64,000 bases of DNA from Syngnathus acus (taxonomy: Eukaryota; Chordata; Actinopteri; Syngnathiformes; Syngnathidae), in the NCBI RefSeq assembly GCF_901709675.1, contig NC_051106.1, positions 4,102,001-4,166,000 on the forward strand. The letters are read 5' to 3'. The translations under genes were made by a program, and so were the position numbers. A model generated the notes under the pieces. That model made no database searches. It was not told where the DNA came from and worked only from the letters and a program-made list of their open reading frames with translations. Numbering within the stretch: the first letter of the stretch is position 1; every line of letters starts with the position of its first letter. Shown here one piece after another: positions 1 through 18,041 of the stretch.

Positions 1-3000
1 GGCCCTGTACGAGAACTCTTTTGTTTCCCAGGGCGTCCTGCTAGAACTGCACCTTACAGAGAATCGCATCCGGGAGCTCAACCATCTCTATCCGCTTGTT
101 GAGCTCCGCAAACTTTTCCTGGGCATGAACAAGCTTCAGGTAGGATTTAGCCACCCACTCAGTGACATTGCCAATGTGAATGAATCATTACCAGTCTTTG
201 TGTAGCCTTTAATTGTACAATCAGTAGATGGTGTCATCCTTATTTTTTCCTTTTTTTTTTAACTCGGCTGGATGAGGCTCCAGCTCCCCGCAGCTGAAAC
301 TTGTCTATATATTTTTTTATATATTTCTATTTTTTGTAATAAATCACTTGAGTGACTGACCGAGATTTCCGGTGCCTATGAGATTTTGATTAGTTATTAA
401 TGATTGCTTGATATGGACAAGGTGGCAAATAGAATGCATTTTTTTTCCCCTGCAGCCAAGTTCTACATGAAGCATAGTAATCATGACTCATTATCCCCCA
501 CTGTGCAATTTGGGGGTTCACATTAAAGGGGCTCCGGCGTGATTGAAGGTCAGGGCAGTGTGTAAGAAAACAGAGGGGACAATCAGTGAAACATGTAATC
601 AGCTTCTCAGTCTCCATCTCCTTCTCACCGAGGGGGAGTGATTTCCACACTTTAGTCTGCCAATCCCTCTTATGTTCACGTACGGTATTTAATTAAGATG
701 TAAAGCATGGCAGTTGTTCCAACACGCGAGTCTCGGCGGTGGGGAGCATCTCTGAATTCTCGCCAAAGCTAAACATCAACCTGGCAAATCATAGAAAACC
801 TCCCCCTCCCTTCCCTTTGCCCTGTTGAATGCCCAAACTCTCATGCGATTAAACATGTAATCTCTCCCATCAGCTGCTTCTATCCTGCCCGCTCCAAAAA
901 TTATGAAAGGTTTCAGACCCAATACATATGCCTCTATTATCCCAAACACTTTCGGTTAAAATCAAAAGGGGACCCAAGGTTTGAGAGAAATGCACAAATA
1001 AATGCCCCATTTTTTTTTTCTCTCTTTCATGTTTGTAGGACATCACAGAGCTTGATAAACTTGACGTTCTTCCCTCGCTGATGGAACTCTCCGTTGTTGG
1101 CAATCCGGTGAGTCTGTACTAAAGTTACTACATTGACTGGGACACTTCTGTGATGCTTGTCAGTATGCTGCTGTGCTTTTCCACTTGTCTGCAACTCCGA
1201 CACAATATACATTTTTATATTTATTCAATCATCTACAGTGCTTGAATTGACTCTTTGAAATATGAGTATCTGAGTCACAGTCCTTCAGAGGCCAATAGAA
1301 TTCTTTGTGATTCATATTCAACAACATATTTCAACTGATGCATGGAAGGTTTTATAACACAAATGCCGCTTGCCACACAACACACATTCTAATCACAGTC
1401 TAATCTTGTTTTCCACTTCCTGCATTTTTCATTCATTTACTCCAAAAAGCATGCTGTGCAGAATGTGTCTATAATAATCTGACACAGAATGAGAGATTAC
1501 TTTCCCCAAATCATTCAGCCTGTTTTAAATTACACTTCAACCATTTCAGCTCTTTAACGCTTTCCCTGGTAAACAACGTGATCAAAAGCATGTTTTCAGG
1601 CTCGCTTTCTCCCTGAGACGATTTGCAACAGTGACCCGGTGTTGCTCTGCGCTCCCAAATTAAGCGATTACATGATGGGCCGTCTGCCGCGCCTCAAACT
1701 GGCCGGCATCGCAGACAAATCCGATGACCAAATGGCGAGTGCTGTTGGCCCGCTTACATCACCCATCTGGAGCTTGTGGATCAGACGTGAGCAGAACAGA
1801 GTATATATGCGCTGTAGCCCACAGAGGATGGAGGAGGCCGCGGGGCCACGCTCAGCTGCCACAGCCCTGTTCCCACTGGAACCCATCCCCCCGTTCTCCA
1901 CCCATAGGGGGTTCATGCTGCCAAGGGGTAGAGGCCAACCACCACCCTTGAGACGATACCTCCTGCTGCTGACCACATGAGATCTCTATTTTGCCCGTCT
2001 TCCCGTGCCAAAATCTGTCCCCTCGCTTCTGGACTTTCACTGGCACGCACTCACACTTTAATTGAAACATAAAGTTCATGTATGAGTGGACAAGTGGGAT
2101 ATTTAACCCTTTGGGGATTCTGCATAGCATCACAAGGCGGGGGCGCCAATATTATATTTAAAAAGAAAAACAGTTTGGTTCAGAGTGATTTCTTATTGCC
2201 TACTTTGTGACTTCTTTCAGGTGGCTCGAAACTCTCTCCACAGACCTGCGGTGATGCGCTGTCTGGGGCAGTTGCAGGTCCTGGATGGCATGACGGTGAC
2301 CATAGAGGAAAGAACCAGGGCCGAAATTACAGACGCAACAGTGAGGACTCGTGAATAAGTGACATTAACTTCATGTGTACAACTCACATCCAACGCGCTT
2401 TTCAGCTCTTTTCTCCTCCTTTGAAATCAAAAGTTCTTTGTGTATCACTTCACATTTCATTGTCGGTCCAGAAACTTTGTATGGCAGGTTTGGCCATGGA
2501 AAGCTGGACGACGTTCGCAATAGATGGTAATAGATGCCCTACTGTCATCCTATTAAATACATTCGGACATACGTACATCAATTTCAGCTTCCAGAGTGCG
2601 GATTTGAAACCACAACCAAACCGTACTCAGCCCGCAAAGGTTGTTGCCACTTCAGAAGGCACATTTGCCAAGTTTTGCACACGGTGTTCGTCCATACTGG
2701 TTGACGTCCCAGCAAAGAAACATGATTGACTTGTGTTATTTCAATATGAAATAATCCATTCAATGTGACGTGAACTAGATTTCATCCATATTCTACAAAA
2801 TTAAATCATGTTCATCTTATCAATATAAAATGATCGATTTCCAATTACATGTTAGATTGAAGTAAATGAAACTTTGAATGAGTGCACAGCATTAACATTA
2901 AAGCAAATCATACAGTAGACATCTTTTCACCACAAACCTTGCACATGCATCTAAATGTATTGTTTTAACCGTAATTAGACTGAACAGTGATTATGCTATA

Positions 3001-4059
3001 TTTTCAGTTAACTTCATATAATTCTCATGTATTCCTGTAAATGTCCATCATTTTGTAACCCTAATGGGCCTTATCATACAATAAATGACCCGGTCTTGCA
3101 ACACGCGCACACGAACAGCATCCACACAAACAAGGCAAAAGCACAGATCAAACCACCCCCATTTTAGGCTGCGAATGGAGTGGCCAGTGCAGTAATTCTC
3201 CCGTAGCCCTGAATTAAAAGCAGCCTAAGCCTGCTGGCATCATCCTGCTGATTAGATGAAATGTGCCCGGCCGATAATGCACCAGTGGATTTTCTCCCTA
3301 TTAGCCAGGTCAACGCGACCCCTCTGCCCGCTAATCGGACATGTGGAAATGCCAGGGAGTGGATCCTGAGTTCTCTCATTAGAGTAAAACCCCCATAAAT
3401 ACCATCTGAGTCGCTCCTACATTTGCTTTTATATTAATTTTAAACATTGCCATTGATGAGTAGTAATGACTGTCCCCCACCCTTAGGATTTTCTAATATA
3501 TGGAACAACAAGCACTCTAATCACCAATCCTGTGCACAGAATGTGGATGAAGTGGACACACCACGGTGACAGTAGTGGAGAAAGACAAGCAGTTAGGTTT
3601 CCTGGAGGAGCCCTTATTTTTGACTGACGCCCGAATGTCGGATTCTCTGCTTGTTGGTGCTAAGAGTTTCTTTTTAGCCTGATGCTAATGTAACATTTCT
3701 TTCAAGCAATGTGAGGAGTGTTGTGCGGCTTCTGCCCTTGAAGCCAACCAGTCTGGACTGATGACCTACATGCCTGTCAGAGGGATGTCCATGACGGGAC
3801 TACAGAACCTCATTCATGGACACGACATGCTCCCGAGTAACAAGGATGAGCCCCAGGTCCAGTACACCACCAAAAGTAAGCCCCAGTTCCTTTAAAAAAA
3901 AATAAAAAATGAGCTTTTAGTTCACCGTTCTCCTCAATTCCAGACAAGAAGACAACAGAGAAAAATCCTTCAACCTTTCATGCCGACGTGAGCACCAGAC
4001 AGGTCCGAAAAACAAGAAACAACTTGATACCGGCATGTCCCCTTCCCCATGGGAAGTGA
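1..4059 (+). CDS. lrrc9: Leucine-rich repeat-containing protein 9, 3' part (five last exons)
   Basis: Exons read by eye with GT-AG borders: up to 139 (open at the left edge), 1039-1107, 2221-2340, 3707-3875 and 3944-4059 (stop TGA at 4057-4059). The joined frame starts at base 2. The first two exons give leucine-rich repeats, for example LLELHLTENRIREL, then LRKLFLGMNKLQDITELDKL and LPSLMELSVVGNP. The third gives the capping segment with LQVLDGMTVTIEERTRAEI. The last two exons encode a roughly 95-residue tail without repeats. Phases match across all introns (0, 0, 0, 1). A pyrimidine-rich run ending in CAG at 19-30 could instead be an acceptor, placing the first visible exon start at 31; the open frame before it looks LRR-like, so I prefer exon sequence from base 1. 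Introns of 0.9 to 1.4 kb hold nothing else recognised. Identity rests on the LRR content plus position next to PCNX4, as in human. Molecular role is not established from sequence; LRRs suggest protein binding. Confidence 0.85.
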
Positions 4060-4227
4060 GAACAACACTTCTACAGTACAGGAACAAAGTACAGTACCAG
4101 GTTGATTCAATTCTACAAATGTGTTTTTTTTTTTTTTATATTGTGATGAAGTCTATTTGAAATCTGTATCTCGACTCATCATTAAGTATTTAGATCAGAT
4201 TTCTTTTACACCACCATAATGCATGTT

Positions 4228-4233
4228 AAATAA
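4228..4233 (+). terminator. Probable LRRC9 polyadenylation signal
   Basis: AATAAA lies about 170 bases after the LRRC9 stop. A second AATAAA at 4426-4431 is an alternative. Cleavage position cannot be read from sequence alone. Confidence 0.45.
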
Positions 4234-4890
4234 ACAATGAAGATGTGATCGAGTGGTCAAGGTGCAGCTTCAAAACGTCTTTCAGAAAGCCTCCAATGTT
4301 GTGGATTGACATTCTTTTAGCAGATGATATCAAGGTCAAATAGTATCAGAAAAAGGACAACAAGCATACCACATCATGTGTCCAAACAGCTTAAAGCAAC
4401 TGGCAAAAACAAAAACATCACAAGCAATAAAACCCTGTAGACAATTGCCCTGCTTTAAACGGCCGTGTATTGCATCACTTTGAAATGCATTTCAAATGAC
4501 TGACTTTATTTTCTGACCACACATCGGAATCACTAACCATGGTAATCTGAGGATGAGAGGTTTTTGGTGTCACTTTTACAGTTATCCCAAACAAGTGCTG
4601 GCCGCAGATGTATGAGGTTGGCACGCTCACATCCATTGGGTCAGATGCATCCCCTACAAGTGGATAATCCAGCTTTAGCACACCTCTCTGTGGACAATAA
4701 TCTGCAATCACTCAGATAAAGATGTAATCTTTAGCGAGGTCCAAATGGATTTCAGAGATTGTCACTTTCATCATGTTGGCCTCTTTAAAAAAAAAAAAAA
4801 AAAAGTCAGCTGCAATGTCATCAAATCTCATGGGATGTCAGTGGAATGGAACCAATCACCTTGTCCGTGTACCCTTATACGATGTTATTT

Positions 4891-4958
4891 TTGTTGCACA
4901 TGGGCATCCACTCGTGCATTACTTTTGTTGCACATGGGTGTCCACTCGTGCAGTGCTC
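4891..4958. repeat. Two-copy 34-bp tandem repeat
   Basis: The segment beginning TTGTTGCACATGGGCATCCA (4891) recurs 34 bases later at 4925 with two changes (GGGTGTCCA). Both copies end in ACTCGTGCA. A simple local duplication. Confidence 0.8.
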
Positions 4959-7335
4959 TTAACGCAAACACAAGAAACTGACATCTCCATCTGTCCATCC
5001 GTCCCGGTCCAGCATGCTGCCTCAGATTGCCCATAATTACTAATCTTACATTTATTGTGTTGTAGTTTTGACACAGGGTGCTTCCGGTACATCCACTGCC
5101 AGAATGACCCGTGTAGACAGGACAAGCATGCAGCTCACAGTTCCACTCATCCAAAACGGCAAAGCTCTCCAGAAACAAGCTCCTCTAATGCATGTACTTC
5201 ACTTAACTCCCAGCATTAAGCGGGGCTAATGACTGCAAGAGAGCACAACGTCATTACCTTGCTCTGCACGCCTGACATGAAAATTGCAGCTGATGGGACT
5301 TAATATGCGCAGATTTGGGGACTCAGCCCCGACCGCTCCAGTGCATGAGGTATTACAAAGGATAATTACACATGTGAAGCACGTGTGCAGTATGGATATG
5401 TATACACGTTTAAATGTGGTTTTGTGCAGTGAAGCATCGGGGAGTCACACAGTTTAATTTTGTAAAGTATTTTTTTTTTCCCACTCAAAAAAAGAATAAA
5501 AAAAACACTGGGAAGAAAATAACCAAAGTAGATTTTGCTATGAAACAAATTTGGAGTGATATTTGTTTTTTTCACTTTAAAATTGTAAGTACTAGTCGTT
5601 GTAGTCAACATACTAGTCCTGTAGTTTGGGATGGCACACTTTTGGGCCTTGAGTGTGACACCCGTGCGCCACAACATGCCTCCCTTTGCATATCTGTCAG
5701 AGTTTTTAACATTAAAATCAAATTAGCCCAAAGATGGTGAATAATGCATGGGAGCTGAGCAAACCCAGATCCACTGCTCTCTCTCTCTCTCTTTTTCTGT
5801 GCAGCTCATCCACGTGGTTCATAGCTGGTTTAATGGGATGGAATGTGACAGGTTATGTTTTCATCCGCCTGATATGGAGCTGGGCTCAGGCGGGAGAGGG
5901 TGGAGAGGGACAGGGCCTGCGCTGATATGATCTGGATTCATAATTAGACATGTTTGTACTTGTCATGAATCAGTTATAGAAGATGCACTTTCCAACCCCC
6001 CACCAATACACACACACAGAAGAAAGGACACACACTCCGTATGGGGTCCATTACTGCTGGTCCACTGGCTTCCTACATTTGCTGCGTGTGTGTGCATCCA
6101 CAGCACCATTAGTCCAAGACTCTGTGAATAATTGCTGAATGGACCATGTTTTTACCGCTATCTACTCAGGGTCCAGTGTCGGGGGGATTACGTTGTGGAT
6201 GACATTACAGACATAACGACATTGATTGATGTTTTATTCCGAAGATAACAGCAAGCGCATTGCTCCGAGCAGCATGAAACTAGACACATTTATTACACAT
6301 TTATCAACTTGTATTAACTTTAAATGTAGTGTGGCTGGAGGTCACAATTACACGAACATCAAGCCTTGAATATAAAAGGACTCTTGCAGATGCTTTCATC
6401 AGTACAACGGGATAATTTTTCTTCAGAAGCTACACATTACGTTGTCTTCTTTTATTTTCATCTGCTTTTTCCTCTTCTGTATTTTGTTTTCCCCTGAGGC
6501 TTCAAGGAATAAAGAGGGTCAAACATAGATACAAGTAATCATAGGAGGGACACAATTAGACTAAAAAGAAAACATTTTTGTTGATAGGAAATTAAAGCTC
6601 TTCTAAATTTAGACTTGCAATGAAGGATGATTTGGTTTTTGTCCAGGTTGAAACACAGGTGTTGGATATATATATAAAAAAAAGGATTATGCTCTGAAAG
6701 ATCCATCTTATTGTTCCGAGTGATTCTTACATCATTATTAAAGCAGCTGTAGGGAAAAAAACAGCAATCATTTCCAACAAATGGTGCACTGGGATGGATT
6801 ATAGGCTACAATACTTGTTATCAGGACAAACAAGGTTTTTGCTTGTTATGCATTATTTTGTCCTACAAAAAATATAGAAATTACTTTTTTTTTGAAGATG
6901 ATACTAAAAAAATAGTCTCTTGTGGACACCCTTATCCCTTTAAGCACAATAGCGAATAACAACAGCAGTTTAATCTCCTTTCCTCCAGATTATTGTCTTT
7001 CTTTATGTTGATATTGTGGCCATTTAGTTGATCACTTCATGATCCTCCTTTTGAGATAAAACAAGGATTAAGAAAATGACAATATTTCTGGCATGTCACT
7101 TTTGGGGTCAAGTAAGCGCATTATAGTCAGTCTGGAATATCTTAATGTGCTCTCTTAGATATTAAGGATGCTATGTTGATCAATTATTCAGGATAAGGAT
7201 GTGCAATAATTATAAATGTGAAGATGGGGTGCGGCTTTCATTGTTGCAATAAAGCAATCCTATGTGATGCCGCTTACCTCTTTGTCTTGATAACCAGGTG
7301 GTAATTATGTTTATTTCATGTAAAATCTACTTTTG

Positions 7336-7560
7336 GGCAAGGGCGGGGTCCACCCTGGACTGGTCGCCAGTCAATCGCAGGGCACATATTGATGAAAATA
7401 ATTCATTTTTGCAGTTTTGAAGGTGGAAAAATACAGTCTCCTGTGGGAAAGGAAAAAAGCAAGCACGTGGAAGACAAGCTCATCGGAAGGCCAAAGCCAA
7501 GATTCAAACACGGAACCTCTCAACTTCAAGGCAGAGATGCTGAACACTAGGACACCATTG
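7336..7560. repeat. Degraded teleost interspersed repeat
   Basis: The left part contains the phrase CACCCTGGACTGGTCGCCAG followed by TCAATCGCAGGGCACAT. The right part contains GATTCAAACACGGAACCTC, then a segment resembling AGGCAGAGATGCTGAACACT. These are the two ends of an interspersed repeat seen very widely in fish genomes; the middle is diverged or deleted. Family name is uncertain. It lies about 180 bases upstream of the PCNX4 promoter elements. Confidence 0.6.
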
Positions 7561-7740
7561 CTTTTTTGTTGTTGACATGAGTAGGTAAAATAATTGATTG
7601 AAATTCCCCTTAAAATTGTATATTTCGCAAAACTCATACAGGAGACAACATGATAGACTTTTTGCACAGATTTATGTTCCACACACACACAGTCATTACT
7701 TTTTATCAGTATAAAAACATCCGCTGATGCGGCGGTGGAC

Positions 7741-7970
7741 GTGTAAGAGGCGGGGCTATGTGCGCTAATATCCAATCAGAGAGCTAGAAGCATCCTTACC
7801 TTCACGCTCATTGGCTCGTAGCTTGTGCGTGCATTATTGTCGGTGTTGCTTGGCTTTGTTACGCTAGGCTAGCGGCTAATTCTCAGGATATCCGCAATTT
7901 TGTCGACATTATCACCAATTCTGCTGAGTACCACATAAAGTTTCGCTTCGGTGGATTTTTAGGTTCACGG
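7741..7970 (+). promoter_or_regulatory. PCNX4 promoter and first untranslated exon (inferred)
   Basis: A GC box (GAGGCGGGGC, 7747-7756), a CCAAT box (7772-7776) and an inverted CCAAT box (ATTGG, 7810-7814) cluster within 70 bases. A strong donor (CACGGTAAG, intron starting at 7970) follows, consistent with a noncoding first exon at about 7.85-7.97 kb. The matching acceptor is probably the CAG at 8540-8542. No TATA box is seen. The TSS is inferred. Confidence 0.55.
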
Positions 7971-8644
7971 TAAGATTAACATCGCACTTGCGACATTGTA
8001 ACTCGACAGTTCGCCGCAATATATGTCAGTAACATCAAGCTACTGCTCAGCGTTTGTGGAGGCTGGCTAAGAAGAAAGCTAACAAAACAGACTAGGAAAC
8101 ACACAAAGGAGACAGAAATCAATCAGCTTTGTTTAAAAGAAGTTTTGTCTAAATGCTTGTTGCTAACTTTGTTTGGACACGTTGACGCATCTGTACCTCT
8201 GTTGCTGGTGTGTTGTGTTTACCAATTCCGTGTCTGTTGCTATCCAGATTACATCAGTTTTCTAACCTTTAATGAGCAAAAGTGCATAAGAACATGACAT
8301 CATCAAACAAAAAATGTCACATACTTAAACAATAACGAATACACAGGATAATCTTACCCTTTGTTAAGACCAAGAAACCCTTTTTTATGCCATTAGGGAC
8401 ATAATTCTCTTGCACTACTAATTTGTATCATTACAAAAATATGCTTTTACAATACTGTAAAATTGTCCAGCTCTAGTTTAACCATGCTACAGATGATGAG
8501 CGATTGCAAGTTGGTCTGGAAAATATCTCCTGCGATTAACAGATGATTGTACCTATGTGTCCTTTGTCTCGAAGGTGTGAATCATCGCCGCCTCCTAACA
8601 CGGGAAAGATGACTGGAAATGCTTTTTCGTCTGCATGGAGATGA

Positions 8645-14199
<5,555 letters not shown>

Positions 14200-14594
14200 C
14201 AACAGAGATAGGTTGCTTTTTTTTCCTTTTCACTCCACCACAAGGTTTCATGTCTTACCAATGAGGAAGCAAGAAGATACAGCAGGGATCCTTTTAAACC
14301 AGAATGACGGAACGTTGACAATTTGGTTGGTTTTTTTAAATATTTGCATTTATTTATCATGGTGCTTTAGTCCAGTACCACGGAGAAAGACGGATCAAGA
14401 TAGAAAACTCACATTAGGACTGACACATCAGCTAATTTACAACAGATACATGACACAGGACTCTTAAAATGTTGATTCATTACACCATTCAAATAATGAC
14501 CCCACCTTTTCTGCTTAAAAAGGGAAACAGAATTATTTTGTCAAGAGATCAAGGATGTGCCTTTGGTATATCATGCTGTACGCGTTGAGTGCAA

Positions 14595-14600
14595 TTTATT
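14595..14600 (-). terminator. Probable DHRS7 polyadenylation signal
   Basis: TTTATT on the plus strand reads AATAAA on the minus strand, about 150 bases beyond the DHRS7 stop. It lies to the left of the PCNX4 signal, so the gene tails interleave. Confidence 0.5.
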
Positions 14601-14679
14601 TGTTTACAGTTCACTTGTTTACAAAATATTTCAACAATCATCATAGTCCTGTACATATTGCTCATTTTTATATGTATAT

Positions 14680-14685
14680 AATAAA
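14680..14685 (+). terminator. Probable PCNX4 polyadenylation signal
   Basis: AATAAA on the plus strand, about 480 bases after the PCNX4 stop. It lies only 64 bases short of the DHRS7 stop codon on the opposite strand, so the two 3' UTRs would overlap if it is used. Confidence 0.5.
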
Positions 14686-14748
14686 ACGACTTGCAAGAAG
14701 CTGATCGTTCACTGCACACAAAAAGGATCGCTGTACAGAAGCCATTTT

Positions 14749-16785
14749 TTATGAGCTCTTCGGCTTGGTGAAGTAGGCCAAGTCTGCATCCTGGAGAAGA
14801 CAAATAAGACTCAAGGTCAATACATACAAAGAGTCCCAAAACTGTATTCATTGTTTGATTGGCACATTACTTGTATATTTTAGTTTGCTACAACTATGTG
14901 TAAACATATATGAACGTGTATGAACATCTGCCCAGCAGAGGCCACCAGACACTCTGGCCAATCAGTGTGTAGTTGGCAGGAGGTTGGGGAGGTGTCGTCC
15001 ACCTTTTTGAAGAGAATTAGCTATAAAGGCCTATTCTAAGAATTTCTGTTCCTGCCGAGAAAAAATGATCCATTCTTGGTTTTGATCATACAAGGTCACC
15101 TGTAAAAACTGAAACAGCGCACAGGAGCAGCAAGCTAATCCTTTCATGATTTTCAGGTCTTTTAACACAAGTAAACAGACTCAGATTTTGAGGCGTACAG
15201 GGCATTAGATTTAAGGGGATAAGGGAAATATTTAGCTAGGTTCAAAAAGAGACAGAGTCAACATAATGTTGATATTGTATACTCTTACCAGCCCAGACTT
15301 GAAATTTTGTACCCTTCTCTTGCTCAGGATGTTTGTGATGAACCAAGCGAAGGTGGGGGCGTACTGCCAGGCATAGTAGAAAGCCAGGAAGGGTTGCTGC
15401 GCAATCCACATTTCCTTGACATCATTGGCAATTCCCGCCAGTATTAAAGACACACAGCGACTAGTGGGCATCTTGTGCCCCTGGTCAGCAGATGAAGCCA
15501 CACCCTGAACAATGCACACTAGTTAGTAGAATAAAAAAAAAAAAACAAATCCCGATATATATATATATATTTTTTTTTACCTTGTGCAAATCTTCAGTGA
15601 AGGCATTTTGTGTTATGAATGATTGCACAGGTCCTGGACACACTGTGCTGATGAGTATCTTTGGGTAGTCATTGAGCTCAGTTCGAAGGGAATTAAAAAA
15701 ACCCTGAAGAAAAAAAAAAAAAAGAGGTAGATAACAGCCTTGTTTTTCAACCTCCATGGACAATGTAAAATGTGACGTGTGTGTAAAGGTCACCTGAAGA
15801 GCATGTTTGCTGGCAGCATATCCCGACGCCAGAGGCGCCCCGGCGAGGCCCAGCACGCTGCTGATGGTCACGATGGCGCCGGTGCCGCGCTGCGTCATGT
15901 GAGGTAACACCTGCTTGGTGAGGGACACGGTACCCAGGTAGTTGAGCTCCATCAAAGCATTGAAAACGTCGACACTCGTTTCCAAGAACAAAGAACGCTG
16001 GCTTCGGCCTCCATTGTTTATCAGGATGTCAATCTGGAAGGCGACAGGTGTAGTGTAAAGACAACTGGGAGAAGGCATGACAGAATTAAATTAAAAAGAA
16101 AAATAGTGGTCCTACATGTCCAAAGTATTCAATTACAGCTTGGGTTTTGGCCTCATGGGTGGTCCTCTCCAACAAATCCAGCGGAAGAACAAGAATATCC
16201 TCATCCTTCAGGCACGAGGACTCTGGATGATGACAAAGAACGTAAATCTTGGTGGGGTTGTCACATTATCACTGGAACTAGCGATGATTTAAAATAATCT
16301 ACCATTTCACCCCCTCCACCACAGAAATCAGATTTTAAGCTAAATATTGGTCAAATTTAGCAGGGGGTTCATCTCACCTAAGCATAGCCGTTTCACCCTC
16401 CTCAGCTCATCCTCACGGCGAGCAGACAGAATGAGGCGTGAGCCACACCGAGCCAGCTGATAGGCGAGTTCCTCTCCGATGCCACTGGATGCACCAGTGA
16501 CCCACACCACCTGACCCTTCAACTTCACTTCTGTTTTAAAAAACAACCAAAAATACTCATGAACACGTCACAGGGCAATATTATGACTTTATTGGATTTT
16601 AAAACGCACAAATGACACAACCCGTCAAACAATGCGACCAAGTCGGTGTTCTCACCTGACTTGCGTCCGAGCAAACTTGCCCACAGTAACGTCAAGTCTG
16701 CATCCGCAAAAAAGAATGCCAGCAAGTGAATGACTATATAAACTAATATGAAGTACCACAGCGCAGATATAAGACAGCAATCCAT
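14749..16785 (-). CDS. dhrs7: Dehydrogenase/reductase SDR family member 7
   Basis: Seven minus-strand exons join in frame: 16785-16656, 16530-16378, 16222-16116, 16033-15794, 15703-15581, 15504-15289 and 14790-14749 (stop TAA). They total 1011 bases, giving 336 residues. Residues 1-30 form a hydrophobic anchor ([18 protein letters not shown]), fitting an ER-membrane SDR. The cofactor motif TGASSGIG is at 55-62 and NNGG at 136-139. Ser189 and the Y202-x3-K206 pair (YAASK) form the catalytic set. CPGPV follows in the 15581 exon. DHRS7 enzymes are NADP(H)-dependent reductases of steroids, retinoids and other carbonyls; substrate is not deducible here. The 107-base third exon, encoding [20 protein letters not shown], restores the segment between the Rossmann start and the active site. 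The last exon codes only 13 residues. Confidence 0.96.
14929..14947 (+). promoter_or_regulatory. CTCF-like motif
   Basis: TGCCCAGCAGAGGCCACCA matches the CCAGCAGRGG core of the CTCF consensus in plus orientation. It lies in the last DHRS7 intron. A match by eye only. Confidence 0.3.
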
Positions 16786-16860
16786 TGCAACAGACGTACT
16801 AGCGGTGCAGTTAATAAATAGCGTTGTTTTAGCTCGGCTGTTAATCCGCTCTGACTTCCT

Positions 16861-16925
16861 GCACAAGTTTAAACATTATACAAGTTTACGGCCGTGAACG
16901 GATATTGCGCCACTTCCGGTTGTTC
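16861..16925 (-). promoter_or_regulatory. DHRS7 promoter region with ETS site (inferred)
   Basis: About 130 bases upstream of the DHRS7 start codon lies CACTTCCGGT (16911-16920), an ETS/GABPA-type site common at housekeeping start sites. No TATA box is seen. The PPM1A first exon starts about 1 kb away on the other strand, so regulatory DNA may be shared. Confidence 0.45.
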
Positions 16926-17559
16926 AGAGACGCTACTTGATCTCAGTTGCGATTCTGCTACCAATATTTTGAATATTAAATTGCCTACATGCGAAATTCA
17001 ATATGCTATTAATTAAATGCTTTGTACGTATTTTACATCATCTAATATTTTTATAACGAATAATTTCCATATTTGATACATAACTTGAATTCATATACAG
17101 ATTAGGTCAAAAGTAGGAATACTCATACAGTTTTACTTATTTTTTTTACAATTATAGTAAATTCACAAAACGTCCTCATTCACCATTGCAACACCAAATA
17201 ACAGTATGGTGCCGTGCGTGCGACGTTAAGCATTTATTCCTGTGTCCATCCCCATCAAAGACATCACAGACACAAAAAAAGCACATAAAGACTATTTGGA
17301 GCTGGAAACTGCATGCTCAACATCGCAGTTTTGTCAAACTGCAGAGGAAGCAAAAGCAAAATATTTGTCTTCTTTCCTCCCATCCCAATTCCTCCTTCCT
17401 TGAATGTGTTTTCCTTCCAAACGTTTCCCTCGCTTTTTCATTATTTCAAAATATTGTACCGAATTTGCATTTACTGTATGAAACGTTTATTACAGTGTCA
17501 ATGGCGCTCCAAAAAAAAAAAGCGTTTCAATGGATGCAAATCCGGCTGAGCCGATGCGG

Positions 17560-18041
17560 CTGGTAGCCTACGCGCTGAGTGAGCGTGTCTTCGGTGTTCA
17601 GGGATGATGTCATGTTTTCGAAGGCAACCTGCAACATCCGGGTCTTCGCCGAGTGTTGTACTCACCAACAGCTAACGGTAGCTAGCAAGCTGTCAAGCTG
17701 TCAAGTGGAGAGGCTGGGGCAGACGTTTCAGCTTCCCCCTGGCTTGGCTTCACAAATCCAAACAAAAACGCTAATATATCCTCGTGATCGCCTGCTGAGA
17801 GAATGTAACGCATCAAGGTCGTACCCATAGAGAAACCTCCGCTCTAGCGCCATTTCTATGCATTGGGTCTTGTGTGACGATTGCTCTTTGCTAGTCGGCT
17901 AACCAACCCGAAGCCTGAGCCCAGCCAGAGACCACTTTCGTCGCTGGAAGTGAGATTTCCCATCATTTGCGACCGGTAGCTTCGAGCTTTGGTCACTGCC
18001 TCGGCATCTGTTGCTGTCAACCACTATTTTAGACATTCGGT
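17560..18041 (+). promoter_or_regulatory. PPM1A promoter and untranslated first exon (inferred)
   Basis: A GC-richer stretch with several CpGs ends at a strong donor (CATTCGGTAAGT, intron starting at 18040). The first coding exon has its acceptor at 19310, so this is the likely noncoding exon 1. A CRE-like TGATGTCA lies at 17605-17612. Short plus-strand frames here are not conserved-looking. The 1.27-kb first intron holds no other recognised feature. Confidence 0.45.

Larger units (their letters stand above)
4060..7335. other. LRRC9-PCNX4 intergenic region (with LRRC9 3' UTR)
   Basis: No exon with supporting splice sites or family similarity was found here. The stretch is AT-rich with homopolymer runs and a two-copy 34-bp repeat near 4.9 kb. 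Short ORFs present here have no recognisable content. Unique blocks near 5.2-5.4 kb and 6.0-6.3 kb could be regulatory, but nothing distinguishes them. Confidence 0.5.

Noticed and set aside
1639-2133. Overlapping frames on both strands in a LRRC9 intron
   Set aside because: No splice continuity with the LRRC9 exons on either side and no family similarity; a GC-richer unique intronic patch.
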